DNA from: an uncultured Pseudomonadota bacterium | GTDB lineage: Bacteria; Myxococcota; UBA796 | Direction of reading: 5' to 3' | DNA length: 5,975 nt | NCBI GenBank assembly: GCA_913040875.1 | Contig: CAJWHX010000230.1 | Coordinates: 1 to 5,975, forward strand | In this document: positions 1 to 5,861 of the stretch, piece by piece | How positions within the stretch are numbered: the first letter of the stretch is position 1 | Layout: each line of letters opens with the position of its first letter | The notes under the pieces: generated by a model | Databases searched by the model: none | Told to the model about the DNA's origin: nothing | The model's input: the letters and a program-made list of their open reading frames with translations, nothing else | Program-made: the position numbers and the translations under genes

Positions 1-480
1 CGACCATTGCCAAAAGAAGCCATCTATCAAAATATCCCAGACGGTAATGGTGCAGTATTTGAGTTGTACCCCATCTTTTCTTCCTACAGCAATGTTGACC
101 CATTGGATATAAAAAACCAACTTTGTTTACAACAGGTAGAACACCATCGACCTTTGTTGATTTCCTGTATGGGAACGAGAACGGACAACAGTGTGGACTG
201 GATTTTGAGAACCAATTTCTTTGAAGATGCTCTATACAAATCAGCGCACAATTGGAATCAGTTGCTACCCGATATCGGCGTGGACACAATCGTGTACCAT
301 CGAGACTGGTTCTCCAGTGGTGATCTGGAGCGACTAGATACTGTCTTACTTCAGTGGTTTGGTAACCCGACGATTGAATCAGACAGTGGGCATATTTTAA
401 TTTGGACGCTCGCCGGCACGCTGGCCAATCGACAAGAGGCTCAAGGGGCTTTGCGAACCCATTTCCCAGAAATCGAATGA
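1..480 (+). CDS. C-terminal part of a probable integral membrane protein (GT-C/YfhO-like), 5'-truncated
   Basis: The reading frame is open from base 1 (CGA CCA TTG...) and ends at TGA 478-480, so 159 codons of a longer gene are visible. No start can be assigned; the TTG at 7 is probably internal. The visible part is soluble, with no membrane segment. It resembles the tail of the minus-strand membrane protein at 1,543-3,306: a Pro-Asp/Asn-Gly turn followed by a hydrophobic strand (DGNGAVFELYP here, PNGGVVHLPFF there), a middle part with an aromatic/His stretch, then a LxxxGVDTIVYHRD-like block (SGIGSIVIDPNKY there) and a final beta-strand (HILIWTL; LQIIQIP). This is the usual layout of the extracytoplasmic tail of bacterial multi-pass glycosyltransferase-like proteins, so the missing N-terminal part is expected to hold many membrane helices. 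The family call is inference from this similarity and no catalytic residue is visible. It overlaps the next gene by four bases (ATGA). Confidence 0.6.
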   Translation, partial: RPLPKEAIYQNIPDGNGAVFELYPIFSSYSNVDPLDIKNQLCLQQVEHHRPLLISCMGTRTDNSVDWILRTNFFEDALYKSAHNWNQLLPDIGVDTIVYHRDWFSSGDLERLDTVLLQWFGNPTIESDSGHILIWTLAGTLANRQEAQGALRTHFPEIE

Positions 481-1568
481 CTGTACAGCAAACGATAGCA
501 AGGATTGGTCTTGTTGTTGGTGGATTCATCTTGATAGTCACCATTTTAGAAGTCGGCTGTAGTTTTTTCGCTCCGCAGCCCCCATTGAGTTTAACAACGG
601 ACCTCCTCAACAGAGGTCGATTTACGACACCCGGTATCCATCACAACCGTCAATCTGAATTTGCCACCTCCCTTGAAGTCAACTCCGATGGATTCGTTGA
701 TTATGAATGGGCTGACAATCAACCAACAGATATCTTATTGATCGGAGACTCTTTCGTTCAAGGAGCTCAGGTTCCAATGGATAAATCAATCGGACGAAAA
801 CTGCACAATGAACTCAATCAAAACATCAAATCGATGGGGATCCCTGGAGCTGGGACCACAACAGAACTCTTGCTGTTGGAGCACTGGATTGATGTACTGA
901 ACCCCGAAATCGTACTCATAGGATTCTTACCTTCAAATGACATCTTGAACAACCACCCTGACTTAGAAAGCAAATCTGATAAACCTTTTGTAGACTTGAC
1001 AGAGTGGCGCAAGGCACAGTCCCTCAGCATTCAAATGAACGAACCAAGTACCGATACATCTGGTTTAACAGCACACAGTCATTTAATCCGTTGGTTTACA
1101 CGAGCTATGTACACCAACCAAGTTCAACGAACCAAACTAAACAAAGGAGACGGTGTCCCTCTTGATTGGCATGTCTACAACCCTGAAATAAATCCAACAT
1201 GGACAGAAGCGTGGTCTATTACATCAGCATTGTTTAAACAGATCAATGAAGTGTGTGCCAGTAAAGGCATCGTTTTAAAAGTCGTTTTGTTTCCCAGCAT
1301 AGAAGAGGTCTCTCCCTCGTATCAAAAGCAAATTCAGTCCAACTATCCTTCAACACACCAATGGAGATTCGAACAGGGGCTCGAAGTACAAGCCCTAGAA
1401 GTCCTACGGTCAGCAGGTATCGATTCTAACAACATCCTGAGCCTATACCCCTCGTTCATATCGCACGTAAACTCAGATGACCTCTACTTTCAAATGGACC
1501 ACCACTGGACACCGTTGGGTCATGCTCTCGCCAGTACAGAGGTTAAGGACTGGCTGGGATCTGAATGA
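477..1568 (+). CDS. Membrane-anchored SGNH hydrolase-like protein
   Basis: A 363-residue protein. I chose the ATG at 477, which overlaps the preceding TGA as ATGA; the frame is open further upstream to an ATG at 402, but that would overlap the coding tail of the previous gene with basic, unlike-family residues. Residues 9-31 form one N-terminal hydrophobic segment; a Cys at 28 is not preceded by a good lipobox, so a membrane anchor is more likely than a lipoprotein. SGNH/GDSL blocks follow in order: NSDGF (69-73), LLIGDSFVQG with nucleophile Ser92 (87-96), GIPGAG (121-126; oxyanion Gly), LPSND with Asn154 (151-155), and DHHWTPLGH (341-349) supplying the Asp/His pair. All four catalytic blocks are therefore present. 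The family includes esterases and the AlgX/AlgJ-like O-acetyl transfer proteins acting outside the inner membrane; the substrate here is unknown. Coupling to an upstream membrane protein suggests a role in modifying a surface glycan or lipid. No MBOAT acyl-donor protein is visible in the window. Confidence 0.85.
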   Translation: MTVQQTIARIGLVVGGFILIVTILEVGCSFFAPQPPLSLTTDLLNRGRFTTPGIHHNRQSEFATSLEVNSDGFVDYEWADNQPTDILLIGDSFVQGAQVPMDKSIGRKLHNELNQNIKSMGIPGAGTTTELLLLEHWIDVLNPEIVLIGFLPSNDILNNHPDLESKSDKPFVDLTEWRKAQSLSIQMNEPSTDTSGLTAHSHLIRWFTRAMYTNQVQRTKLNKGDGVPLDWHVYNPEINPTWTEAWSITSALFKQINEVCASKGIVLKVVLFPSIEEVSPSYQKQIQSNYPSTHQWRFEQGLEVQALEVLRSAGIDSNNILSLYPSFISHVNSDDLYFQMDHHWTPLGHALASTEVKDWLGSE

Positions 1569-3306
1569 TCTGTAAACCGTTGTATTCTGTTGGCTGCACA
1601 GGCAGCTGCTGAATAATCTGCAATATCTTCTCCCAATCATTTGGAGCATATTTGTTGGGGTCAATGACAATGCTTCCAATCCCACTATCTTGCAATTCAC
1701 TCCAGCCTTTACGGACCGTTTCGCGACTACAAGGAAAGTAATCCATCGGAAAGATGACCGTCTCCGTGTGGACCAGTTCACACAAGAAAGCATTCTCGAT
1801 CACAAAGGGTGACGGAAATCCCATGATTGGATCCGCTACAGGATGATCATGCTGCAGTTGATACCAGAAGTGAGATCGGTTGAACCGGTTGCTGTGTGAA
1901 ACAAAGAAGGGTAGATGCACCACCCCACCATTGGGAACCGGCAAGTTATTCATTCGTTCATCTGTCGGTAGAGACTGTACAGGCAATGGGAACTGCGGAG
2001 TTCGCCAACATACTTCCCCCAAAAGACAGATACCAACAATCAACCCAACCCACGGTCTCCACCTAGAAGATATCCACACTAAAGCCACCGAGACCAACAC
2101 AGACATAAAGACCCCACTCACCAACACATATCTAAAGGGCTCAAGAATCATTTTTCCAAGCGGTAACAGATAACTCCACCAGTAAATCGGGTTGTAGGGT
2201 TCGGAGAGTTCGGTGAATGGATTTATCGAGGCAAATGGGCCAATGCTGGTTCCAATCCCAATGACAACCCCACATACAGCCAATACGCGAAACTCTTTTG
2301 CCTTCCATATACCGATACTTACCAGAAGCCACGTCAACACTCCCCATTGGAAATGTCTTGTAAACCGCGCCACCTGTTCCATCACAACAACGGGCTTCGG
2401 CAGTATACCCATCAACTCCATCGCAAACGCTGCAAACCGAGTTTCTTTATCGGCTCGCAATCCATCAAAGGGATATACATGTCGCACAGACTCAACTGTA
2501 TCGGCTGCCACCAACGAACCCGCTTGATTCATCACATAGGCCACTCTTAAGCCATAAAACATCAATAGAAGGGCTGCGACCCAGGAGAGGTTCCAAAGTA
2601 AACGCGCCCAGTCATCCGCATAACGGTACATGTACCAAAGCAATACCGGTAATATAGGAATAAACAGGACAAAATTGTAGGGACAGGTCAAGAATCCCAC
2701 CGCAAAAAACAACCCTGCGAACAGCCCATCCGATGGATTGTCTTCATCCACAGCCCTCTTTGTGAACCCAAGCCCCAACGCGAAAGGCCATACATGAGTC
2801 AAGTCTGTGATATTACTCGCAAAACCATAACTAATTAACAATGGTTGCCAAGCAAAGAACACACCGACGACAAGATTGATCCACTTGTCTCCACCACACT
2901 GACGACTGAGAAATGCACCGGCCATGATATTGAACAGCATCACACTGAACAGCAGAAGATTAAAGACGATTCCATACTCATTGTATTGATTAAACCCAAG
3001 TACATCTCCAAGCCAAAAGAAGATACCCGCAAACAAATCTGGGTTGTTTAAGGTTCCAACCAGCGGAAAAGAAGCGGTCTCCACCCGTCCACCAAACCAC
3101 ATCATAGGCTCAGAAAAGGTGACGTAGGACCAAACTTTGATCGGAAATTCTGAATCTCGGATTGAAATCACCTGAGACGACCAATCGAGACCCAGGTTCG
3201 AAAATGGAATCCAAGCACACAATATGGCAAAAAAGTACCACAGCCAAAGGTCAATAGCCCCTTTATGTTGTTTATTAGAATTTCTCACACGTATGCCATT
3301 CAACAA
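1543..3306 (-). CDS. Multi-pass integral membrane protein, GT-C glycosyltransferase/YfhO-like
   Basis: Up to 587 residues. About ten or eleven hydrophobic segments can be seen (near residues 19-36, 111-133, 142-160, 170-182, 193-226 as a pair, 237-254, 320-334, 339-355, 390-411, 417-433), followed by a soluble tail of about 150 residues. The large first loop (about 37-110) with RDSEFP at 50-55 is placed like the acidic catalytic loop of GT-C enzymes, but I cannot identify a family signature, so a glycosyltransferase role is inference. The tail (PNGGVVHLPFF at 458-468, YQLQHDHPVADP at 482-493, then GIGSIVID) resembles that of the truncated gene at 1-480. Start codon is uncertain: in frame there is no ATG near the 5' end, only TTG at 3,306 and 3,303 and GTG at 3,288, and a stop lies upstream at 3,325-3,327. 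None has a strong Shine-Dalgarno site. The 3' end overlaps the convergent SGNH gene by 26 bp, leaving no room for a terminator. An undecaprenyl-linked sugar transferase or a polymer-export protein are alternatives. Confidence 0.75.
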   Translation of the reverse strand: MLNGIRVRNSNKQHKGAIDLWLWYFFAILCAWIPFSNLGLDWSSQVISIRDSEFPIKVWSYVTFSEPMMWFGGRVETASFPLVGTLNNPDLFAGIFFWLGDVLGFNQYNEYGIVFNLLLFSVMLFNIMAGAFLSRQCGGDKWINLVVGVFFAWQPLLISYGFASNITDLTHVWPFALGLGFTKRAVDEDNPSDGLFAGLFFAVGFLTCPYNFVLFIPILPVLLWYMYRYADDWARLLWNLSWVAALLLMFYGLRVAYVMNQAGSLVAADTVESVRHVYPFDGLRADKETRFAAFAMELMGILPKPVVVMEQVARFTRHFQWGVLTWLLVSIGIWKAKEFRVLAVCGVVIGIGTSIGPFASINPFTELSEPYNPIYWWSYLLPLGKMILEPFRYVLVSGVFMSVLVSVALVWISSRWRPWVGLIVGICLLGEVCWRTPQFPLPVQSLPTDERMNNLPVPNGGVVHLPFFVSHSNRFNRSHFWYQLQHDHPVADPIMGFPSPFVIENAFLCELVHTETVIFPMDYFPCSRETVRKGWSELQDSGIGSIVIDPNKYAPNDWEKILQIIQQLPVQPTEYNGLQIIQIPASP

Positions 3307-3325
3307 AACTTTGGTGGAAAGTGGT

Positions 3326-3336
3326 TATCAATGATA
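3326..3336. repeat. 11-bp inverted repeat TATCA-A-TGATA between divergent starts
   Basis: TATCA and TGATA are perfect reverse complements around a single central A. The element overlaps the candidate minus-strand -10 box, where a small operator would sit. It is short enough to occur by chance. Confidence 0.25.
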
Positions 3337-3355
3337 GATTTAGCGTAACGAAATT

Positions 3356-3361
3356 GAGGAG
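3356..3361 (+). promoter_or_regulatory. Ribosome binding site of the methyltransferase gene
   Basis: GAGGAG lies two bases before the ATG at 3,364. The spacing is on the short side, but the match to the anti-Shine-Dalgarno sequence is good and fixes this ATG as the start. Confidence 0.6.
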
Positions 3362-3363
3362 AC

Positions 3364-4518
3364 ATGATATCGAAATTATTTGGAAAAATACGCGCTTTGT
3401 TTTCTAAAGATGTTTTATCTTTGAAAGATAACTGGCTCGATGCTCAATCTTCTCAGCAACACAACAAAAAGTTACACCAGCAAAACTCGTACTTGGAAGA
3501 GTTCAACATCTCCTATTCAGAAGAGTTGTCTATCACTTCCTTGGGCAAAGAAGCGAACCGAATATTTTTAGACGTCACCCTACAAATTGACGAGGCAACA
3601 CGTACAATTGGATTGTTCGACATAGAGGATGAACGTATTGCCTCAATGGATTCCTACCCCGATGCCGTTCCAGATTTGCAGGATTTTGTTGAAGCATTGT
3701 CCAATGACCTTCCTCCTGTTGAACGAGCGGAATTTCGACTCCGAGTCAATCCTTTCGGTCAATGGGGTATGTGGATTGACGCTGCAAACTTGGATATTCG
3801 TACCCTTCTCAATGAGCAACGCTGGCTTACGCGTTGGATGGAACAAGCCCACATCGAGATTGGTCCACATCGGAAGTACCTACGGAGGATAAACAATCGG
3901 CTTTCATTAGAACCCCCTTTTCCGCGACAGTGGTTCAAAACATTTTTACCGACAACCAATCAAGACTTTATGCTGTGGTCTCTGGTCGGAGTCGATTCAC
4001 AACACAGCGACAATGGTGTCAAGCATCTTGTTCATTCGATCACCAAACTCTTGTCTCATTGTGAAGATGCCACCCACTGGGTAGAATTTGATGCTGGGTG
4101 TGGAACCTTTACGTTGCCATTATCACAGGTTGTTCACCATCTGACGGCCGTGGAATCGTCAACCATCTCAAAACAAAATCTTCAACGCGCCCTTAAGCAT
4201 CACTCCATTGACAATGTTACCGTTTCTTCACTCAACGTACAGCGTCACACAGAACAGACCGACAAACTACTCGAACGAACAGACGGGGTCTTTGTAAACC
4301 CGCCCAGATCGGGATTGGGTCCCATTATACAAACGCTGGAAAAGCTCGAACATCCTCCACTGTACATTGTATATGTCTCCTGTAATGGCCGAACGCTCTC
4401 AATGGATGGACAGACATTGGTCTCAATCGGTTATACTCTAGAATACATTGAAGGTGTGGAACAACTTCCCCATACTTCACATTGCGAATGGATCAGTCTT
4501 TGGAAACGTACAACGTGA
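3364..4518 (+). CDS. Class I SAM-dependent RNA methyltransferase, TrmA/RlmD (uracil-C5) superfamily
   Basis: 384 residues with a good Shine-Dalgarno site. The C-terminal half carries the superfamily signatures in order: GVDSQHSDNG (209-218) at the place of the family's FxQxN element, with Gln213; SAM motif I EFDAGCGTF (241-249), aligning without gaps to DLFCGMGNF; VESS (263-266) at the end of the second strand; NPPRSGLG (312-319) in the position of DPPR; YVSCN with nucleophile Cys340 (337-341); and LPHTSHCEW (368-376) with the likely general base Glu375. Known members methylate C5 of uridine in tRNA or 23S rRNA through a covalent Cys adduct. Differences here are Asn312 for the usual Asp and Met347 where Arg usually precedes the Asp of the TLxRD element. 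The N-terminal 120 residues have no cysteine, hence no RlmD-type iron-sulfur cluster, and no TRAM domain is apparent. The middle (about 123-195) contains a block, GMWIDAANLDIRTLL (135-149), that I associate with a deltaproteobacterial subgroup, from memory. Exact RNA target is unknown. The next gene starts seven bases after its stop. Confidence 0.85.
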   Translation: MISKLFGKIRALFSKDVLSLKDNWLDAQSSQQHNKKLHQQNSYLEEFNISYSEELSITSLGKEANRIFLDVTLQIDEATRTIGLFDIEDERIASMDSYPDAVPDLQDFVEALSNDLPPVERAEFRLRVNPFGQWGMWIDAANLDIRTLLNEQRWLTRWMEQAHIEIGPHRKYLRRINNRLSLEPPFPRQWFKTFLPTTNQDFMLWSLVGVDSQHSDNGVKHLVHSITKLLSHCEDATHWVEFDAGCGTFTLPLSQVVHHLTAVESSTISKQNLQRALKHHSIDNVTVSSLNVQRHTEQTDKLLERTDGVFVNPPRSGLGPIIQTLEKLEHPPLYIVYVSCNGRTLSMDGQTLVSIGYTLEYIEGVEQLPHTSHCEWISLWKRTT

Positions 4519-4521
4519 GGA
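4517..4521 (+). promoter_or_regulatory. Ribosome binding site overlapping the methyltransferase stop codon
   Basis: GAGGA begins inside the TGA stop (4,516-4,518) and lies four bases before ATG 4,526. It supports this start over the in-frame ATG at 4,448, and indicates that the two genes share a transcript. Confidence 0.65.
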
Positions 4522-4525
4522 AACG

Positions 4526-5842
4526 ATGATACTCTACACACTTTTACAAACCGCCCTTGCCAATTGCCCCACAGACGAAACCATTCAAGGGAATTTAACT
4601 TGCTCCAGTACCTTTTATGGGATGGTCGATGCAACTGAGGCCAGTCATCTCGGCGGAGAGTGTTCCGATGGAGGCTGTTATACATGTGGTGACCCCTATG
4701 CAAATGAGGCACAAGTCGCTCCTGAAGCAGTGTACACCTTTCACTGTCAGCAGTCTGGGACTGTCCTGATGGAAATCACCGATCTACCGTGTGATTTAGA
4801 TATTTACATCCTAGATGACACTTGCAGCCCAAATACTGGATGTGTAGACGGGTCAACCCAATCGTTCAATGCCACTGACTCTGTAGAGTTCGATTGTACC
4901 GCAGGAAACAATTATTACGTTGTTGTTGAGGCCTATGGAACCAATCATCTGGATGTCGCCTCTGGCCCCTGTACTGATGACGGCACCAGTTCTGGAAACA
5001 TTATCTCGCCAACCTACACTTTGAGTTTTGATGTTTCACAAAGTACTGGCTGCGCAGAAGATTGCGACAACGGCCTCGATGATGATTTAGATGGGTTTAC
5101 TGACTGCTTGGATGATGATTGCTGGACTGAACCCTTGTGTTGCGACTTAGATGGGGACGGTAGTTTTGCTCAGGATTGTTTGGGGACCGATTGTGATGAC
5201 AACAATCCTACTGTCTATGGTGGAGCTCCTGAAGATGGCGGTGACGGTTCAAACAATGGAGATGGAATCGACAATTGGGCATGTTTGGCATCTTCCAAAG
5301 ATGATCAAACACCATCTGCACGTAATGAAATTATCATTTCATCACAAGCAAAAGGTTCCATTTTTAATACACATGCAATTCGTGTTGGGGATATGAAATT
5401 AGTTTGGTCGCCAAATTTATTATATACCAATAAACTATGGTATTTCCCACCAGGTTCAAAAGAATATGATTATACCATTAAGTGCGGTAAACCACCAAGT
5501 GATATAAGTGACAATTTATGTGAAGATGAAAACACACCATGTCTTTATAACATTACCGCTGATCCATGTGAATTTGTAAACCTTGCTACGAAATTACCAA
5601 ATTATGTTCAATCATTAAAAACAAAAATTAATGAATATAAAAAAACAACTGTATTAACATGGAAACAATTCCATAAAACCGATACTCGTGCTTTGCCATC
5701 TAACCATGGCGGTAAAGTACCAATACAACCAAATACAATAAAAGGTGGGGCATCCGAATATAATGGTGTATGGAAACCTTGGCTTACAAAGGAAGAAAGT
5801 AAAACATATTATCCAGAATTCTATGTAGGGCCAGGATATTGA
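4526..5842 (+). CDS. Chimeric ORF: secreted PPC/MopE-motif protein joined to an arylsulfatase C-terminus
   Basis: 438 codons from ATG 4,526. Residues 1-12 (MILYTLLQTALA) look like a very short signal peptide ending in ALA. Residues about 30-175 form a PPC-like beta-sandwich: EAVYTF (67-72), the DLDIYIL strand (90-96), and a GNNYYVVVEAYG block (127-138). Residues 176-250 hold Cys/Asp motifs of the MopE metal-binding kind: CDNGLDDDLDGFTDC (180-194), DLDGDG (207-212), TDCDDNNPTVYGGAPE (221-236). Residues 1-250 contain 19 Cys, 48 Asp+Glu and no Lys or Arg. From about residue 246 the sequence instead matches the end of ARSB-like arylsulfatases: DGIDNW, PSARNEIIIS, AIRVGDMKLVW, CLYNITADPCEFVNLA, and GVWKPW. 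The catalytic N-terminal two thirds of a sulfatase (CxPxR formylglycine site) are absent, so the ORF cannot be a working sulfatase. The first part is probably an extracellular or surface protein co-transcribed with the methyltransferase gene. I suspect the joint is artificial; see the junction entry. Confidence 0.7.
   Translation: MILYTLLQTALANCPTDETIQGNLTCSSTFYGMVDATEASHLGGECSDGGCYTCGDPYANEAQVAPEAVYTFHCQQSGTVLMEITDLPCDLDIYILDDTCSPNTGCVDGSTQSFNATDSVEFDCTAGNNYYVVVEAYGTNHLDVASGPCTDDGTSSGNIISPTYTLSFDVSQSTGCAEDCDNGLDDDLDGFTDCLDDDCWTEPLCCDLDGDGSFAQDCLGTDCDDNNPTVYGGAPEDGGDGSNNGDGIDNWACLASSKDDQTPSARNEIIISSQAKGSIFNTHAIRVGDMKLVWSPNLLYTNKLWYFPPGSKEYDYTIKCGKPPSDISDNLCEDENTPCLYNITADPCEFVNLATKLPNYVQSLKTKINEYKKTTVLTWKQFHKTDTRALPSNHGGKVPIQPNTIKGGASEYNGVWKPWLTKEESKTYYPEFYVGPGY
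5051..5275 (+). other. MopE-type Cys/Asp-rich metal-binding motif region
   Basis: Residues 176-250 of the ORF at 4,526. The pattern CxNGxDDDxDGxxDCxDxDC, then CCDLDGDG and DCDDNNPTVYGGAPE, is typical of surface proteins of Myxococcota and relatives, where it usually ends GDGIDNDCDG. Here the closing DCDG is missing, because the sequence turns into arylsulfatase at that very point. The alternating Asp residues at 207, 209 and 211 could bind calcium; metal binding is inferred from the motif. Confidence 0.7.
5258..5275 (+). other. Junction between bacterial MopE-type sequence and arylsulfatase sequence
   Basis: These bases encode GDGIDN (residues 245-250), which fits both sides: MopE-type motifs end in GDGIDNDCDG, and ARSB-like sulfatases have DG-I/V/M-D-x-W in front of PSxRxEIL. 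Immediately downstream, G+C drops to 33% (177 of 540 bases counted over 5,281-5,820) from about 48% (173 of 360 bases on six sampled lines upstream), and Lys appears for the first time in the protein. A short shared stretch such as GATGGAATCGACAAT could have mediated joining during assembly, amplification or recombination. Confidence 0.7.
5258..5842 (+). other. C-terminal fragment of an ARSB-type arylsulfatase, probably eukaryotic
   Basis: About 193 residues of the sulfatase C-terminal subdomain. Recognisable are DGIDNW, the SxRxEI strand that normally reads PSPRTEILHN, AIRVGDMKLVW (284-294), CLYNITADPCEFVNL (339-353; animal enzymes read CLFNI..DPCE..NLA), the following helix LPNYVQSLKTKINEY (357-371), and GVWKPWL (414-420) near the end. 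The DPCE form and the conserved Cys pair favour an animal or protist enzyme, but bacterial sulfatases of this subfamily exist. Codons are strongly A/T-ending and the frame runs without intron to TGA 5,840-5,842. Metal- and substrate-binding residues of the N-terminal domain are absent, so this is a gene fragment. Confidence 0.75.
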
Positions 5843-5861
5843 GAGAGGAGAGAGAGGAAGA
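5841..5861 (+). repeat. Purine-only GA-rich simple-sequence tract
   Basis: Twenty-one bases of G and A only, beginning inside the TGA stop codon of the arylsulfatase fragment. Such low-complexity tracts are ordinary in eukaryotic 3' flanks and do not occur elsewhere in this window. No function can be assigned. Confidence 0.5.

Larger units (their letters stand above)
3307..3363. promoter_or_regulatory. Divergent intergenic region, probable promoters for both flanking genes
   Basis: Only 57 bp separate two genes that start in opposite directions, so promoters for both should lie here or reach slightly into the genes. On the minus strand TATCAT (3,331-3,336) matches five of six bases of a sigma-70 -10 box, without a convincing -35. 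On the plus strand TTGGTG (3,311-3,316) and TAGATT (3,335-3,340), 18 bp apart, form a weak pair. The assignments are guesses from consensus matching and the lineage may use other spacing or sigma factors. Confidence 0.35.

Noticed and set aside
504..560. Lipoprotein signal at Cys28 of the SGNH protein
   Set aside because: The residues before the Cys are Glu-Val-Gly, lacking the Leu/Val/Ile expected at -3; a plain membrane anchor fits better.
1880..2550. Three plus-strand ORFs inside the large membrane protein gene
   Set aside because: They are antisense to a gene with clear membrane segments and a conserved-looking tail, and their products show no protein-like pattern.
4084..4110. Apparent two-residue deletion in SAM motif I (DAGCGTF against DLYCGxGNF)
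   Set aside because: Aligning from FTLPL backwards gives EFDAGCGTF to DLFCGMGNF with no gap; the motif is intact, and the Cys246 is not the family's usual motif I Cys.
4448..4525. Upstream in-frame ATG at 4,448 as the start of the secreted protein
   Set aside because: It would overlap the conserved C-terminal HTSHCEW block of the methyltransferase by 71 bp and give a polar N-terminus; ATG 4,526 has a good Shine-Dalgarno site and a hydrophobic leader.
4526..5842. A new hybrid sulfatase with a metal-binding N-terminus
   Set aside because: The formylglycine CxPxR site and the metal ligands of the sulfatase catalytic domain are all missing, so sulfatase activity is not possible; an artefactual or fragmentary fusion is simpler.
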